Source: Betaproteobacteria bacterium RBG_16_58_11
GTDB lineage: Bacteria > Pseudomonadota > Gammaproteobacteria > Burkholderiales > Thiobacteraceae
DNA length: 8,359 nucleotides
Direction: 5' to 3'
Assembly (NCBI GenBank): GCA_001770235.1
Contig: MEQN01000155.1
Location: 299 to 8,657, forward strand
The translations under genes and the position numbers were made by a program. The first letter of the stretch is position 1. Every line of letters begins with the position of its first letter. Shown here piece by piece: positions 1 through 4,637 of this stretch. The notes below the pieces were generated by a model. That model saw only the letters and a program-made list of their open reading frames with translations, made no database searches and was not told the origin of the DNA.

Positions 1-15
1 CTTGCACCCACAAGA

Positions 16-36
16 GTGCGCCCATGCTGGGCGCAC
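16..36. repeat. Perfect 9-bp inverted repeat next to an A8 tract
   Basis: GTGCGCCCA (16-24) and TGGGCGCAC (28-36) pair perfectly around a TGC loop. The hairpin is followed at once by the A tract of the neighbouring terminator, so two stable hairpins flank one A8/T8 run. On the minus strand this hairpin lies after the T tract, so it is not the terminator stem itself. It could block RNA decay or act for a gene beyond the left edge. Confidence 0.5.
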
Positions 37-65
37 AAAAAAAACGGGCGCCCGAAGGCGCCCGT
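37..65 (-). terminator. Rho-independent terminator, copy of the porin terminator
   Basis: Read on the minus strand, ACGGGCGCC, loop TTCG and GGCGCCCGT form a 9-bp GC-rich stem with a UUCG tetraloop, followed by T8. The stem and loop are identical to the hairpin at 1060-1081 that ends the porin gene. It lies 38 bases past a porin-like stop codon at 104-106, much as the porin terminator lies 30 bases past its own stop. It may now end higBA transcripts. Confidence 0.75.
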
Positions 66-103
66 TTCAAGGCTACATACAACCTAACTCAGCTTACGCC
101 AAA

Positions 104-151
104 TTAGAATTTGTGAATTCGGAACGCTGGCGGATATCGATCACAGAGATA
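104..151 (-). pseudogene. Possible porin C-terminal remnant
   Basis: On the minus strand, the 15 codons before a TAA at 104-106 end in AFRIHKF. This resembles the conserved C-terminal strand of outer-membrane porins (terminal Phe, as in VGMIHTF of the intact porin at 1112-2368). An in-frame TGA at 152-154 closes the frame upstream, and no barrel sequence follows. The nearby duplicate of the porin terminator supports the idea that this is the 3' end of a second porin gene whose body was deleted. The homology is short, so chance cannot be excluded. Confidence 0.4.
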
Positions 152-155
152 TCAA

Positions 156-172
156 GTAAAGGCCTGACCCTC
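156..172 (-). repeat. GAGGGTCAGG motif, copy 1
   Basis: On the minus strand this 17-base stretch reads GAGGGTCAGGCCTTTAC. It differs at one position from the plus-strand stretch at 3353-3369. Both lie in gene-free DNA near REP palindromes, which suggests remnants of the same small mobile sequence. The identity of that sequence is unknown. Confidence 0.35.
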
Positions 173-202
173 TACCTTCTCTACCTTGTGACCCTCTACC
201 TT
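165..202. repeat. Short direct repeats TGACCCTCTACCTT
   Basis: TGACCCTCTACCTT occurs at 165-178 and again at 189-202. The sub-unit CTCTACCTT appears three times (170-178, 179-187, 194-202). This is a small degenerate tandem array with no known function. Confidence 0.6.
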
Positions 203-222
203 GCGGGCGCGAGTTCTCATGC

Positions 223-246
223 GGGCGAGGCATGCCTCGCCCTTAC
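223..246 (-). repeat. REP-like palindrome, GGGCGAGG family, copy 1
   Basis: The 20-base stretch at 223-242 is a perfect palindrome (GGGCGAGGCA and its complement). On the minus strand it is preceded by GTAA, close to the GTAG tetranucleotide typical of REP elements mobilised by RAYT proteins. A copy identical over 22 bases lies at 4612-4633, where a full GTAG is present. Confidence 0.6.
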
Positions 247-391
247 CGTACCACCGGCATACTAGCCGGCAAATCTGGTTTAATCTGGCTGAGTTTCATT
301 GCTAGTCAGAAAAGGTTATCTACTACTTCTCTCCGCTGAAGGGGCGAGGGATAGTTTTATGCGCCGATTTCCAGCTCGCTGCCGCGTATTC

Positions 392-682
392 CTACGCCGC
401 CAGCCGGGGCACGCGATCCAGGTATTCGCCCAGCAAGGCGCGGGCTTCCTCAAGCTCGTAGTCCGCCTGCAGCCCCATCCAGAAACCTTCCGAAGCGCCC
501 AACGCTCGCGCCAGCCGCACCGCCGTATCCGCAGTGATGGCGCGCTTCCCCAAAACGATTTCGTTGATGCGCCGCGGCGGGACACCCATGGCCTGCGCCA
601 GACGCGTCTGGCTTAAACCCAAAGGCTTCAGAAACTCCTCCAGAAGCACTTCACCCGGATGCACGTTCTTGAGTTTTTTCAT
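392..682 (-). CDS. higA: HigA-family antitoxin (HTH, XRE type)
   Basis: This 96-residue protein is the antitoxin and DNA-binding autorepressor of the higBA module. A Cro/C1-type helix-turn-helix covers about residues 23-44 (LSQTRLAQAMGVPPRRINEI), followed by the family's usual LGKRAITADTAVRLARALG stretch and a GFWMGLQADYELE segment typical of HigA antitoxins. I chose the ATG at 682 because a strong AGGAGGT lies just upstream; a longer frame extends back through higB but has no support. It follows higB after 14 bases, the usual toxin-first order. It probably neutralises the toxin by binding it and represses the shared promoter at 949-978. It looks intact even though its partner toxin appears shortened. 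Confidence 0.92.
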   Translation of the reverse strand: MKKLKNVHPGEVLLEEFLKPLGLSQTRLAQAMGVPPRRINEIVLGKRAITADTAVRLARALGASEGFWMGLQADYELEEARALLGEYLDRVPRLAA

Positions 683-696
683 GTACACCTCCTTAG

Positions 697-942
697 TCAG
701 TGATAATCGACGATCTCGACATTCGCCGCATTGCCCTCGCGCCAGACGAAGCAGATGCGCCACTGGTCGTTGATGCGGATACTGTATTGCCCCTTGCGCG
801 CCCCCTTCAGCGCCTCCAGCCGGTTGGCTGGTGGTATCCGAAGTTTCCGCCTCGCGACCTGCTGAATGTCGGCGGGTAAGCGACGAGAACCGATCCCCGA
901 CCACACGCGTTCGGTTTCCTTGTCCTTGAAGTCTTCAATCAC
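697..942 (-). CDS. higB: HigB-family toxin (RelE superfamily), possibly shortened
   Basis: HigB toxins are ribosome-dependent mRNA interferases of the RelE/ParE fold. The C-terminal half is typical: NRLEALKG, GQYSIRINDQWRICF and the ending VEIVDYH. The start is probably GTG at 942 (reading IEDFKDKETERVW), as family members begin with a similar MI.SF/DF sequence. The protein has 81 residues, whereas close relatives as I recall them have about 92-93. The difference maps between ARRKLR and IPPANRLE, where relatives carry roughly 12 further residues of the second helix and its link. The frame stays open, so this looks like an in-frame deletion. No Shine-Dalgarno is visible before the GTG, and the predicted transcription start falls at or beside it. 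Whether the toxin is still active is unknown. Confidence 0.85.
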   Translation of the reverse strand: MIEDFKDKETERVWSGIGSRRLPADIQQVARRKLRIPPANRLEALKGARKGQYSIRINDQWRICFVWREGNAANVEIVDYH

Positions 943-948
943 GGAGCA

Positions 949-978
949 ACTATAACGTAACACGTTACATAACGTCAA
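949..978 (-). promoter_or_regulatory. higBA promoter with overlapping palindromic operator
   Basis: On the minus strand, TTGACG (973-978) and TATAGT (949-954) are separated by 18 bases, a good sigma-70 match. The spacer carries overlapping palindromes: ACGTTA-TG-TAACGT and GTAAC-GT-GTTAC. Such symmetry between the -35 and -10 boxes is what an autorepressing HigA dimer would be expected to use. The predicted start of transcription is near 942, at or next to the GTG of higB, so the transcript may be nearly leaderless. Confidence 0.65.
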
Positions 979-1053
979 GCGTCATGCTTACCGGTTAACA
1001 CGGCATCCGCCTGGAATTGGTATTCGCAATGAGCGCCCTGCCGGGAGCACCAT

Positions 1054-1081
1054 AAAAAAACGGGCGCCCGAAGGCGCCCGT
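1054..1081 (-). terminator. Rho-independent terminator of the porin gene
   Basis: On the minus strand, ACGGGCGCC and GGCGCCCGT pair around a TTCG tetraloop and are followed by a run of seven Ts. It lies 30 bases past the porin stop codon. The same hairpin occurs at 44-65. Confidence 0.85.
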
Positions 1082-1111
1082 CAATTCGATCAAACTTCGC
1101 TTGAGGCGAAA

Positions 1112-2368
1112 TTAGAACGTGTGGATCATACCAACCGCAAGGGCGGAAGGGTCGGCGCCACCGCTGGCGGTACCAGCGCCACCGGTGGTGCCTGCGACGT
1201 TGGTACCCAAAGAGGTGCCGCCTTGGCCCAGGCTATAAGCTGCGTTCCGCTCGTTGCTCATCTTGGTGTACAAGGCGTACACGGAAGTGCGCTTGGAAAA
1301 TGCATAGTCAGCACCGAGAGCCCATTGCTTGGCGCCGGACTCGCTCAGGCCATCCATGTCACCCATGTGGGTATAAGCGAGCTTCATCGTGGTCTTACCA
1401 ATGCTGTGCGCGGCGCCCAAATACCAGGCTTTACGGTCGCGCGAGTTGGTGAGGCCAAAGCCGCTGTAGTCCGTAGCGTTGCTGGCTGCGTTGGCGTTAT
1501 CCTTGACGCGTTCCCAGATCACACCCACCTTGGTCGCGCCGAAGTTGTAGCCAAAGCCAAGTTTGGTGGCCTTGCCCTTGACTGCTTGATTAGTTGCGGA
1601 ATATCCCACTAAGGTAGTAGAAGAAGCCAGGTTGTTCCGGGCAGCCTTTTGCTCTTCATGTGCGAAGGTCGCGAAGATTGGGCCATTCGCATAGTTGGCG
1701 GACAAGGACCAGATGTTGCCTTTATTGGTAACGCTACCGCTGTTCGCAGTAGTGTTCGTCTCGTTGGTCGCGCTCCAAGCGGCTTTTACGTCGAAGCCGT
1801 TGAACTTCGGCGAGGTGTACATCACCAGGTTGCCCGGGCGAGCATCGAACGTCGGGGCGGTGGTTGAAGTCGTGCTGGAGGCCACGGTGAAGCCGTTGGA
1901 GCCCATCAAGGTGTTGTAGTCGGCGCTGGTGCCGGTAAACAGATCCAGCGGGCCGGTAGAGGTCTTATACGGGGTGTCGTGCTTACCCAGGATGACCGTA
2001 CCCACGGTCTTGCTTGCCAAGCCGGCATAGGTGTTGCGCGAACCGAAGTTTTGACCGGAAACAGCTGTAGCAGTGGAGTCAGTACCATCCACACGCACGT
2101 CCACCGCGACTTGCCAAATGGCGGAAAGACCATTGCCCAGATCTTCGGTGCCCTTGAAGCCCAGCTCGGTGTTTTGGCTGGAGTTGATCTTGGCGCTGCG
2201 GTAGCCGTTGGTGCCGGCGGTTGAGCCAACGCCAGAGGCAGAGCCGTTGTTGGAATTGGCGGCTTCGACTTGAATTTTACCGAAAATCACTACGTTGCTA
2301 GTGTCCGCCATTGCGGCCGGGGCGATAAACGCACCAGCGATTGCTACGGCTAGTAATTTCTTGTTCAT
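1112..2368 (-). CDS. Trimeric outer-membrane porin (Gram-negative porin family)
   Basis: This 418-residue general porin is expected to form a trimeric 16-stranded beta barrel in the outer membrane, allowing diffusion of small hydrophilic solutes. Residues 1-21 are a signal peptide, with cleavage likely after AMA before DTSNVVIFGKIQVEA. The mature protein shows alternating polar and hydrophobic strands typical of the family (ELGFKGTEDLGNGLSAIWQV, LVMYTSPKFNGFDVKAAW, TSVYALYTKM) and ends in VGMIHTF, the terminal Phe being the barrel-assembly signal. A Gly/Thr-rich stretch before the last strand is probably the last surface loop. The ATG at 2368 has a good AGGAGA just upstream. The gene stands alone between a terminator and a long upstream region. 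Substrate and ion preference cannot be told from sequence. Confidence 0.93.
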   Translation of the reverse strand: MNKKLLAVAIAGAFIAPAAMADTSNVVIFGKIQVEAANSNNGSASGVGSTAGTNGYRSAKINSSQNTELGFKGTEDLGNGLSAIWQVAVDVRVDGTDSTATAVSGQNFGSRNTYAGLASKTVGTVILGKHDTPYKTSTGPLDLFTGTSADYNTLMGSNGFTVASSTTSTTAPTFDARPGNLVMYTSPKFNGFDVKAAWSATNETNTTANSGSVTNKGNIWSLSANYANGPIFATFAHEEQKAARNNLASSTTLVGYSATNQAVKGKATKLGFGYNFGATKVGVIWERVKDNANAASNATDYSGFGLTNSRDRKAWYLGAAHSIGKTTMKLAYTHMGDMDGLSESGAKQWALGADYAFSKRTSVYALYTKMSNERNAAYSLGQGGTSLGTNVAGTTGGAGTASGGADPSALAVGMIHTF

Positions 2369-2468
2369 GTATCTCTCCTGTTTGAGTTAACGAGTTGCAA
2401 ATCGGGAATTTTTAAATCCTTATCTGCACCTACACCTGGTAAAACCTCTCTGCAGAGAAGTTGGAGCC

Positions 2469-2498
2469 ATTTTGCCTAGGCGGCTAGATGGATGACAA
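2469..2498 (-). promoter_or_regulatory. Candidate porin promoter
   Basis: On the minus strand, TTGTCA (2493-2498) and CAAAAT (2469-2474) are 18 bases apart, matching consensus at 5 of 6 and 4 of 6 positions. Transcription would begin near 2462 and leave a leader of about 95 bases. Other boxes in this AT-rich stretch could serve instead. Confidence 0.35.
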
Positions 2499-2511
2499 GT
2501 TATTTATGGGA

Positions 2512-2554
2512 TTTTTGCAACATGGCGGGGATGGTTGTTGTGTTTTTGCAACAT
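2512..2554. repeat. Paired TTTTTGCAACAT direct repeats upstream of porin
   Basis: TTTTTGCAACAT occurs at 2512-2523 and 2543-2554, 31 bases apart (about three helical turns). The TTGCAA core recurs in GTTGCAAAT near 2393. The spacing and position just upstream of the candidate porin promoter suggest regulator binding sites, but I cannot name a regulator. Confidence 0.4.
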
Positions 2555-2734
2555 AAGATCAATATGGAAATTAGGTAAAATTTATCTATTTCAACGTATC
2601 TAGCAGAATTAAGTTACGACATTGATCCAGGGCAAGGAAGACTGAGGACTGCAACGATCTTGTCAATCCAGAAGCTGGAAGAGATCCAAGCTAAGGTGCA
2701 AGGCATTCTGTGCACGATGACTGACTGAGAAGCT

Positions 2735-2762
2735 AGGTCGCTTTGCACAGCGGCTTTTTTTT
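2735..2762 (+). terminator. Rho-independent terminator on the plus strand
   Basis: AGGTCGCT (2735-2742) pairs with AGCGGCTT (2749-2756) through an 8-bp stem with two G-U pairs and a TTGCAC loop. The 3' arm runs into T8 (2755-2762). It would shield the toxin-antitoxin genes from upstream read-through and suggests a plus-strand gene once ended here. Confidence 0.6.
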
Positions 2763-2796
2763 GCTATTATGTAATACGTGCATTACAAATATTACA
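2761..2796 (+). promoter_or_regulatory. Promoter/operator of the first RHH-RelE module
   Basis: TGTAAT (2770-2775) and ATTACA (2782-2787) form a perfect 6-bp inverted repeat with a 6-base centre, and a third ATTACA half-site follows at 2791-2796. Boxes TTGCTA (2761-2766) and TACAAA (2784-2789) with 17-base spacing are a modest promoter match. The repeat is a likely binding site for the ribbon-helix-helix antitoxin, with or without its toxin. Confidence 0.5.
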
Positions 2797-2812
2797 CAGA
2801 AAGGGCCTTGCT

Positions 2813-3040
2813 ATGACCTACTCGATTCGACTACCCGAAGCCATCGAAACACGCTTAGAGAATCTGTCTGCCCAAACCGGGCGCACCAAGAAATTTTACG
2901 TCATGCAGGCTATCGAAAATCAACTGGATGATCTTGAAGATTTGTACCTTGCCGAGCGTGAACTGGAGGAAATTCGTTCCGGTAAGTCTATCCCTGCACC
3001 CCTTGCAGAAGTGATGAAACGCTATGGCATGGAAGGTTGA
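2813..3040 (+). CDS. Ribbon-helix-helix antitoxin (RelB-like) of module 1
   Basis: A 75-residue antitoxin. Residues 1-8 (MTYSIRLP) form the DNA-binding beta strand of a ribbon-helix-helix fold. A helix and the recognisable AQTGRTKKFYVMQAIENQL segment follow. The acidic, helical C-terminal part (DDLEDLYLAERELEEIRSG) should wrap the toxin. It overlaps the start of relE by 17 bases, so the two are translationally coupled. The start ATG has only a modest AAGGG upstream. It is related along its whole length to the antitoxin at 4209-4436 (same length, shared AQTGRTK and DLED.YLA), so the two modules look like diverged copies. It is expected to repress its own promoter. Confidence 0.9.
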   Translation: MTYSIRLPEAIETRLENLSAQTGRTKKFYVMQAIENQLDDLEDLYLAERELEEIRSGKSIPAPLAEVMKRYGMEG

Positions 3041-3293
3041 ACTGTCTTCGCTGGCCCAGAAAAACCTTGACCAGCTCGACCCCCAGATAGCGCGTCGTAT
3101 CTTGGCTTTTTTGAATGAGAGAGTAGCCCTCTTGGATGACCCGCGCAGTATCGGCGAAGCCCTCAAAGGATCACGCTTGGGCGACCTTTGGAAGTACCGA
3201 GTAGGAGACATCCGAATCATCAGCTGCATCGAGGACGGCGCTTTGCGCATCCTCGTTGTGAAGATCGGAAACCGGCGCGAAGTTTACCGTTAA
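3024..3293 (+). CDS. relE: RelE-family mRNA interferase toxin of module 1
   Basis: This 89-residue protein has the usual RelE length. RelE toxins cleave mRNA in the ribosomal A site when freed from their antitoxin. The family signature is complete: LKGSRLGDLWKYRVGDIRII (about residues 48-66) and the C-terminal LVVKIGNRREVYR (77-89). The basic residues R59 and R64, the R84/R85 pair and Y88 correspond in position to those used for RNA cleavage in E. coli RelE. The start ATG lies inside the antitoxin's last codons. This is the intact reference copy for the damaged toxin at 4420-4650, which begins with the closely similar MAWRIEL. Confidence 0.92.
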   Translation: MAWKVELSSLAQKNLDQLDPQIARRILAFLNERVALLDDPRSIGEALKGSRLGDLWKYRVGDIRIISCIEDGALRILVVKIGNRREVYR

Positions 3294-3325
3294 ATCCGCT
3301 AAACACTTCAAATATGCCAACCCTG

Positions 3326-3345
3326 ATTGATAATCCAAAACACAT
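3326..3345 (+). repeat. Diverged copy of the dinJ promoter sequence
   Basis: This 20-base stretch matches 3592-3611 at 18 of 20 positions. The second copy carries the -35 box (TTGACA) and the first arm of the operator of dinJ-yafQ; here the box reads TTGATA. The two copies bracket the REP island, so they could be a duplication made by insertion or by recombination. Confidence 0.5.
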
Positions 3346-3352
3346 GGAAATT

Positions 3353-3369
3353 GAGGGTCAGGGCTTTAC
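3353..3369 (+). repeat. GAGGGTCAGG motif, copy 2
   Basis: Reads GAGGGTCAGGGCTTTAC, matching 16 of 17 bases with the minus-strand copy at 156-172. Its function is unknown. Confidence 0.35.
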
Positions 3370-3404
3370 CTTCTACTCGCTACCCCGCCGAGCATCACGA
3401 TCCA

Positions 3405-3426
3405 TCGCGGGCAAGCCCGCTCCTAC
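3405..3426 (-). repeat. REP element, GTAGGAGCGGGC type
   Basis: On the minus strand it reads GTAGGAGCGGGCTTGCCCGC plus GA: the GTAG head, then GCGGGC and GCCCGC pairing around a 2-base loop. This form is widespread in Pseudomonas and other proteobacteria as a REP mobilised by RAYT transposases. No RAYT gene is in the window. Confidence 0.75.
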
Positions 3427-3480
3427 AGCGCGCCAAAAGGTGATAAGCGAAGATCGATTCGAGGCGAATTCGAGTTCCGA

Positions 3481-3526
3481 TAGCGCCGGCTTCCAGCCGG
3501 CATGCAAGCAAGGATGCTTGCGCTAC
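3481..3526. repeat. REPIN-like inverted pair of REP palindromes
   Basis: The left palindrome is GCCGGCT-TCC-AGCCGGC (3485-3501) preceded by TAGC. The right one is GCAAGCA-AGGA-TGCTTGC (3504-3521) followed by GCTAC, the complement of GTAGC. The two REPs face each other two bases apart, as in a REPIN. The left unit recurs inverted at 4536-4557. Confidence 0.7.
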
Positions 3527-3592
3527 TTAAGGAAACCTGAAGCCCAAACTTAAATTCTTTGTTTGATTTCGCGTATCCGTCCAGATTCGATA

Positions 3593-3631
3593 TTGACAAT
3601 CCAAAATACATTGAGCCACAATGTAGCTCAA
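3593..3631 (+). promoter_or_regulatory. dinJ-yafQ promoter and operator
   Basis: TTGACA (3593-3598, perfect consensus) and CACAAT (3617-3622) lie 18 bases apart. Two interlocking inverted repeats cover the region: TACATT/AATGTA (3607-3612, 3620-3625) and TTGAGC/GCTCAA (3611-3616, 3626-3631). They are good candidates for binding by the DinJ antitoxin or the DinJ-YafQ complex, and would block RNA polymerase at the -10 box. Confidence 0.65.
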
Positions 3632-3651
3632 CATCTCCGGAGGATTAAGCC

Positions 3652-3915
3652 ATGTCTGAAAACGCTGTGGTTCGTGCTCGAATCGACGAGCGTATCAAGG
3701 AAGAGGCCACCATCGTGCTGGCGGCGATGGGACTTACCGTATCCGATGCTTTTCGAATCATGATGACTCGAATCGCCCGGGAAAAGGCGCTACCCTTCGA
3801 GCCGCTGGTCCCGAACGCCGAAACCATTGAGGCTATGAAGGAGGCGCGCCGGGGCAATCTGCCTTCGTTCGCCACCGTAGAAGATCTGATGACGGATCTG
3901 AATGCGGCGGATTGA
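3652..3915 (+). CDS. dinJ: RelB/DinJ-family antitoxin
   Basis: An 87-residue antitoxin of the RelB/DinJ family. The N-terminal strand VVRARID (about residues 6-12) and the two helices through GLTVSDAFRIMMTRIAREKALPFEP form the ribbon-helix-helix DNA-binding domain, with the family's GLTVSDAFR motif clearly present. The C-terminal tail, with ETIEAMKEARRG, should bind and block YafQ. A strong GGAGG (3639-3643) lies 8 bases before the ATG. The stop overlaps the yafQ start by 14 bases. The promoter directly upstream carries palindromes consistent with autoregulation. Confidence 0.93.
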   Translation: MSENAVVRARIDERIKEEATIVLAAMGLTVSDAFRIMMTRIAREKALPFEPLVPNAETIEAMKEARRGNLPSFATVEDLMTDLNAAD

Positions 3916-4183
3916 ACCAACCAACGCTTTCAAGCGCGATTATAAGAAGGTGAAGGCGGCGCCCAAACATCGAGACTTTGAAGCGCTCTTATCCCAAGTC
4001 TTAAAATTTCTTGCCGCCGATATGCCCCTGCCAGAGCGCCACCGCGATCACCCGCTTACCGGCGACTGGAGTGATCACCGCGATTGCCACGTCAAGCCAG
4101 ACCTGGTGCTGATCTACCAGAAACCGGAAGGTGACACCCTACGGCTAGTGCGTCTCGGTTCGCATAGCGAGCTTGGCTTGTGA
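3902..4183 (+). CDS. yafQ: YafQ-family mRNA interferase toxin
   Basis: A 93-residue endoribonuclease toxin of the YafQ family, which cuts mRNA on the ribosome. The catalytic residues described for E. coli YafQ line up: H50 in RDHPL, H63 and D67 in DCHVKPD, and a C-terminal His at 88 (E. coli H87) in LGSHSELGL. The E. coli Phe91 has no clear equivalent here. The fold core LTGDWSDHRDCHVKPDLVLI is well conserved, so the toxin looks functional. The ATG lies within the last codons of dinJ. A second antitoxin gene starts 25 bases after its stop without an obvious promoter, so one transcript may carry both modules. Confidence 0.93.
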   Translation: MRRIEPTNAFKRDYKKVKAAPKHRDFEALLSQVLKFLAADMPLPERHRDHPLTGDWSDHRDCHVKPDLVLIYQKPEGDTLRLVRLGSHSELGL

Positions 4184-4208
4184 ATGCACGATTCATAAGG
4201 GGTATCTC

Positions 4209-4436
4209 ATGGCAACTTCAATCCGGCTTGATCCTGAGACCGAGCTACGGCTAGACCGCCTGGCTGCACAGACGGGCCGCACCAAGGCGTATTACCTGCG
4301 CGAACTGGTCAAGAATGGCCTTGAAGACCTGGAAGACTACTACCTGGCTGCCGCGACGATGGAAAGCGTCCGCAAGGGCGAGGAGCGCGTTTTCACGCTA
4401 GCGGAAGTGGAGCGCGATCTTGGCTTGGCGGATTGA
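4209..4436 (+). CDS. Ribbon-helix-helix antitoxin (RelB-like) of module 3
   Basis: A 75-residue antitoxin, a diverged copy of the one at 2813-3040. The N-terminal strand is MATSIRLDP, then LAAQTGRTKAYYLRELVKNG, then the acidic helix LEDLEDYYLAAATMESVRKG and a tail ending VERDLGLAD. I chose the ATG at 4209 over an upstream one at 4173 because it matches the homologue's start and has AAGGGG 6 bases upstream. It lies 25 bases after yafQ. Its own toxin is damaged, so it may persist as an orphan antitoxin. It could still bind the related RelE at 3024-3293, which is inference only. Confidence 0.88.
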   Translation: MATSIRLDPETELRLDRLAAQTGRTKAYYLRELVKNGLEDLEDYYLAAATMESVRKGEERVFTLAEVERDLGLAD

Positions 4437-4535
4437 GCTGACGGCCACTGCGGCCAAGCAACTCGCGAAACTCGACAAGAGTGAAGCAAAACGCATCACA
4501 AGCTTTCTTCGGCAACGCTTAGCCTGGCCAATCTT

Positions 4536-4557
4536 GCCGGCTGGAAGCCGGCGCTAC
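4536..4557 (-). repeat. REP element inside the relE remnant
   Basis: On the minus strand it is GTAGC followed by GCCGGCT-TCC-AGCCGGC, the same unit as the left half of the pair at 3481-3526, now with an intact GTAG head. It lies in the middle of the damaged relE frame at 4420-4650. Confidence 0.75.
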
Positions 4558-4613
4558 GCACCGCACGCGATATTCGTTGCATGGGCCAGAGATATCGCCC
4601 TAATCATCAGGGC

Positions 4614-4637
4614 GGGCGAGGCATGCCTCGCCCCTAC
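4614..4637 (-). repeat. REP-like palindrome, GGGCGAGG family, copy 2
   Basis: The 20-base perfect palindrome at 4614-4633 carries a GTAG head on the minus strand (4634-4637). It matches the copy at 223-242. It forms the last codons of the relE remnant and lies between two convergent genes, so it may also act as a two-way transcription or decay barrier. Confidence 0.7.

Larger units (their letters stand above)
1..391. other. Gene-poor region left of higBA
   Basis: I see no convincing coding gene here. Open frames on the plus strand run through palindromes and low-complexity repeats and match no family I know. The stretch holds a 9-bp hairpin (16-36), a minus-strand terminator (37-65), a short porin-like C-terminus (104-151), direct repeats of TGACCCTCTACCTT (165-202), a palindrome of the GGGCGAGG family (223-246) and a weak 5-bp hairpin (254-269). 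It looks like an intergenic scar in which repeats have accumulated. Transcripts from higBA would run leftward through it toward the terminator at 37-65. Confidence 0.6.
2369..2812. other. Divergent intergenic region between porin and relBE
   Basis: This region holds control sequences for both flanking genes: a possible porin promoter (2469-2498, minus), a 12-bp perfect palindrome TCTCTGCAGAGA (2447-2458) that would lie in the porin leader, paired TTTTTGCAACAT repeats, a plus-strand terminator (2735-2762) and the RHH/RelE operator. On the plus strand, 2579-2728 is a 49-codon open stretch ending in QKLEEIQAKVQGILCTMTD just before that terminator. It has no ATG near its beginning and only a possible TTG at 2660. 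It may be the tail of a lost gene, but I recognise nothing in it. Confidence 0.5.
3294..3592. other. REP island between two TA modules
   Basis: There is no convincing gene in these roughly 300 bases. They contain a diverged copy of the dinJ promoter sequence (3326-3345), a GAGGGTCAGG motif (3353-3369), a GTAG-type REP (3405-3426) and a REPIN-like inverted pair (3481-3526). An open frame crosses this region but consists largely of translated palindromes. Confidence 0.6.

Noticed and set aside
2..265. Plus-strand open frame at the left edge
   Set aside because: It runs through a terminator hairpin, tandem repeats and a REP-like palindrome, so the translation is repeat-derived.
683..904. N-terminal extension of HigA
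   Set aside because: The extension is an out-of-frame reading of higB. The strong AGGAGGT before the ATG at 682 and the HigA family start decide for the shorter form.
943..978. Upstream TTG start for HigB at 978
   Set aside because: It lies within the -35 box of the promoter, and the added residues do not resemble HigB proteins.
1096..1110. Small hairpin TTCGC/GCGAA just after the porin stop
   Set aside because: Only five base pairs and no T run; the strong terminator at 1054-1081 explains the region.
1121..1612. Plus-strand open frame opposite the porin gene
   Set aside because: It lies within a convincing porin coding sequence on the other strand and has no recognisable domain.
3405..3526. 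CRISPR-like array
   Set aside because: The palindromes differ from each other, have no regular spacing or spacers, and carry GTAG heads typical of REP elements. No cas gene is present.
3188..3553. Plus-strand open frame overlapping relE and the REP island
   Set aside because: The first part is an out-of-frame reading of relE, and the rest is translated REP palindromes.
4173..4208. Upstream ATG for the second RHH antitoxin
   Set aside because: It overlaps the end of yafQ and adds MACECTIHKGYL, which is absent from the homologue at 2813. The ribosome site fits 4209.
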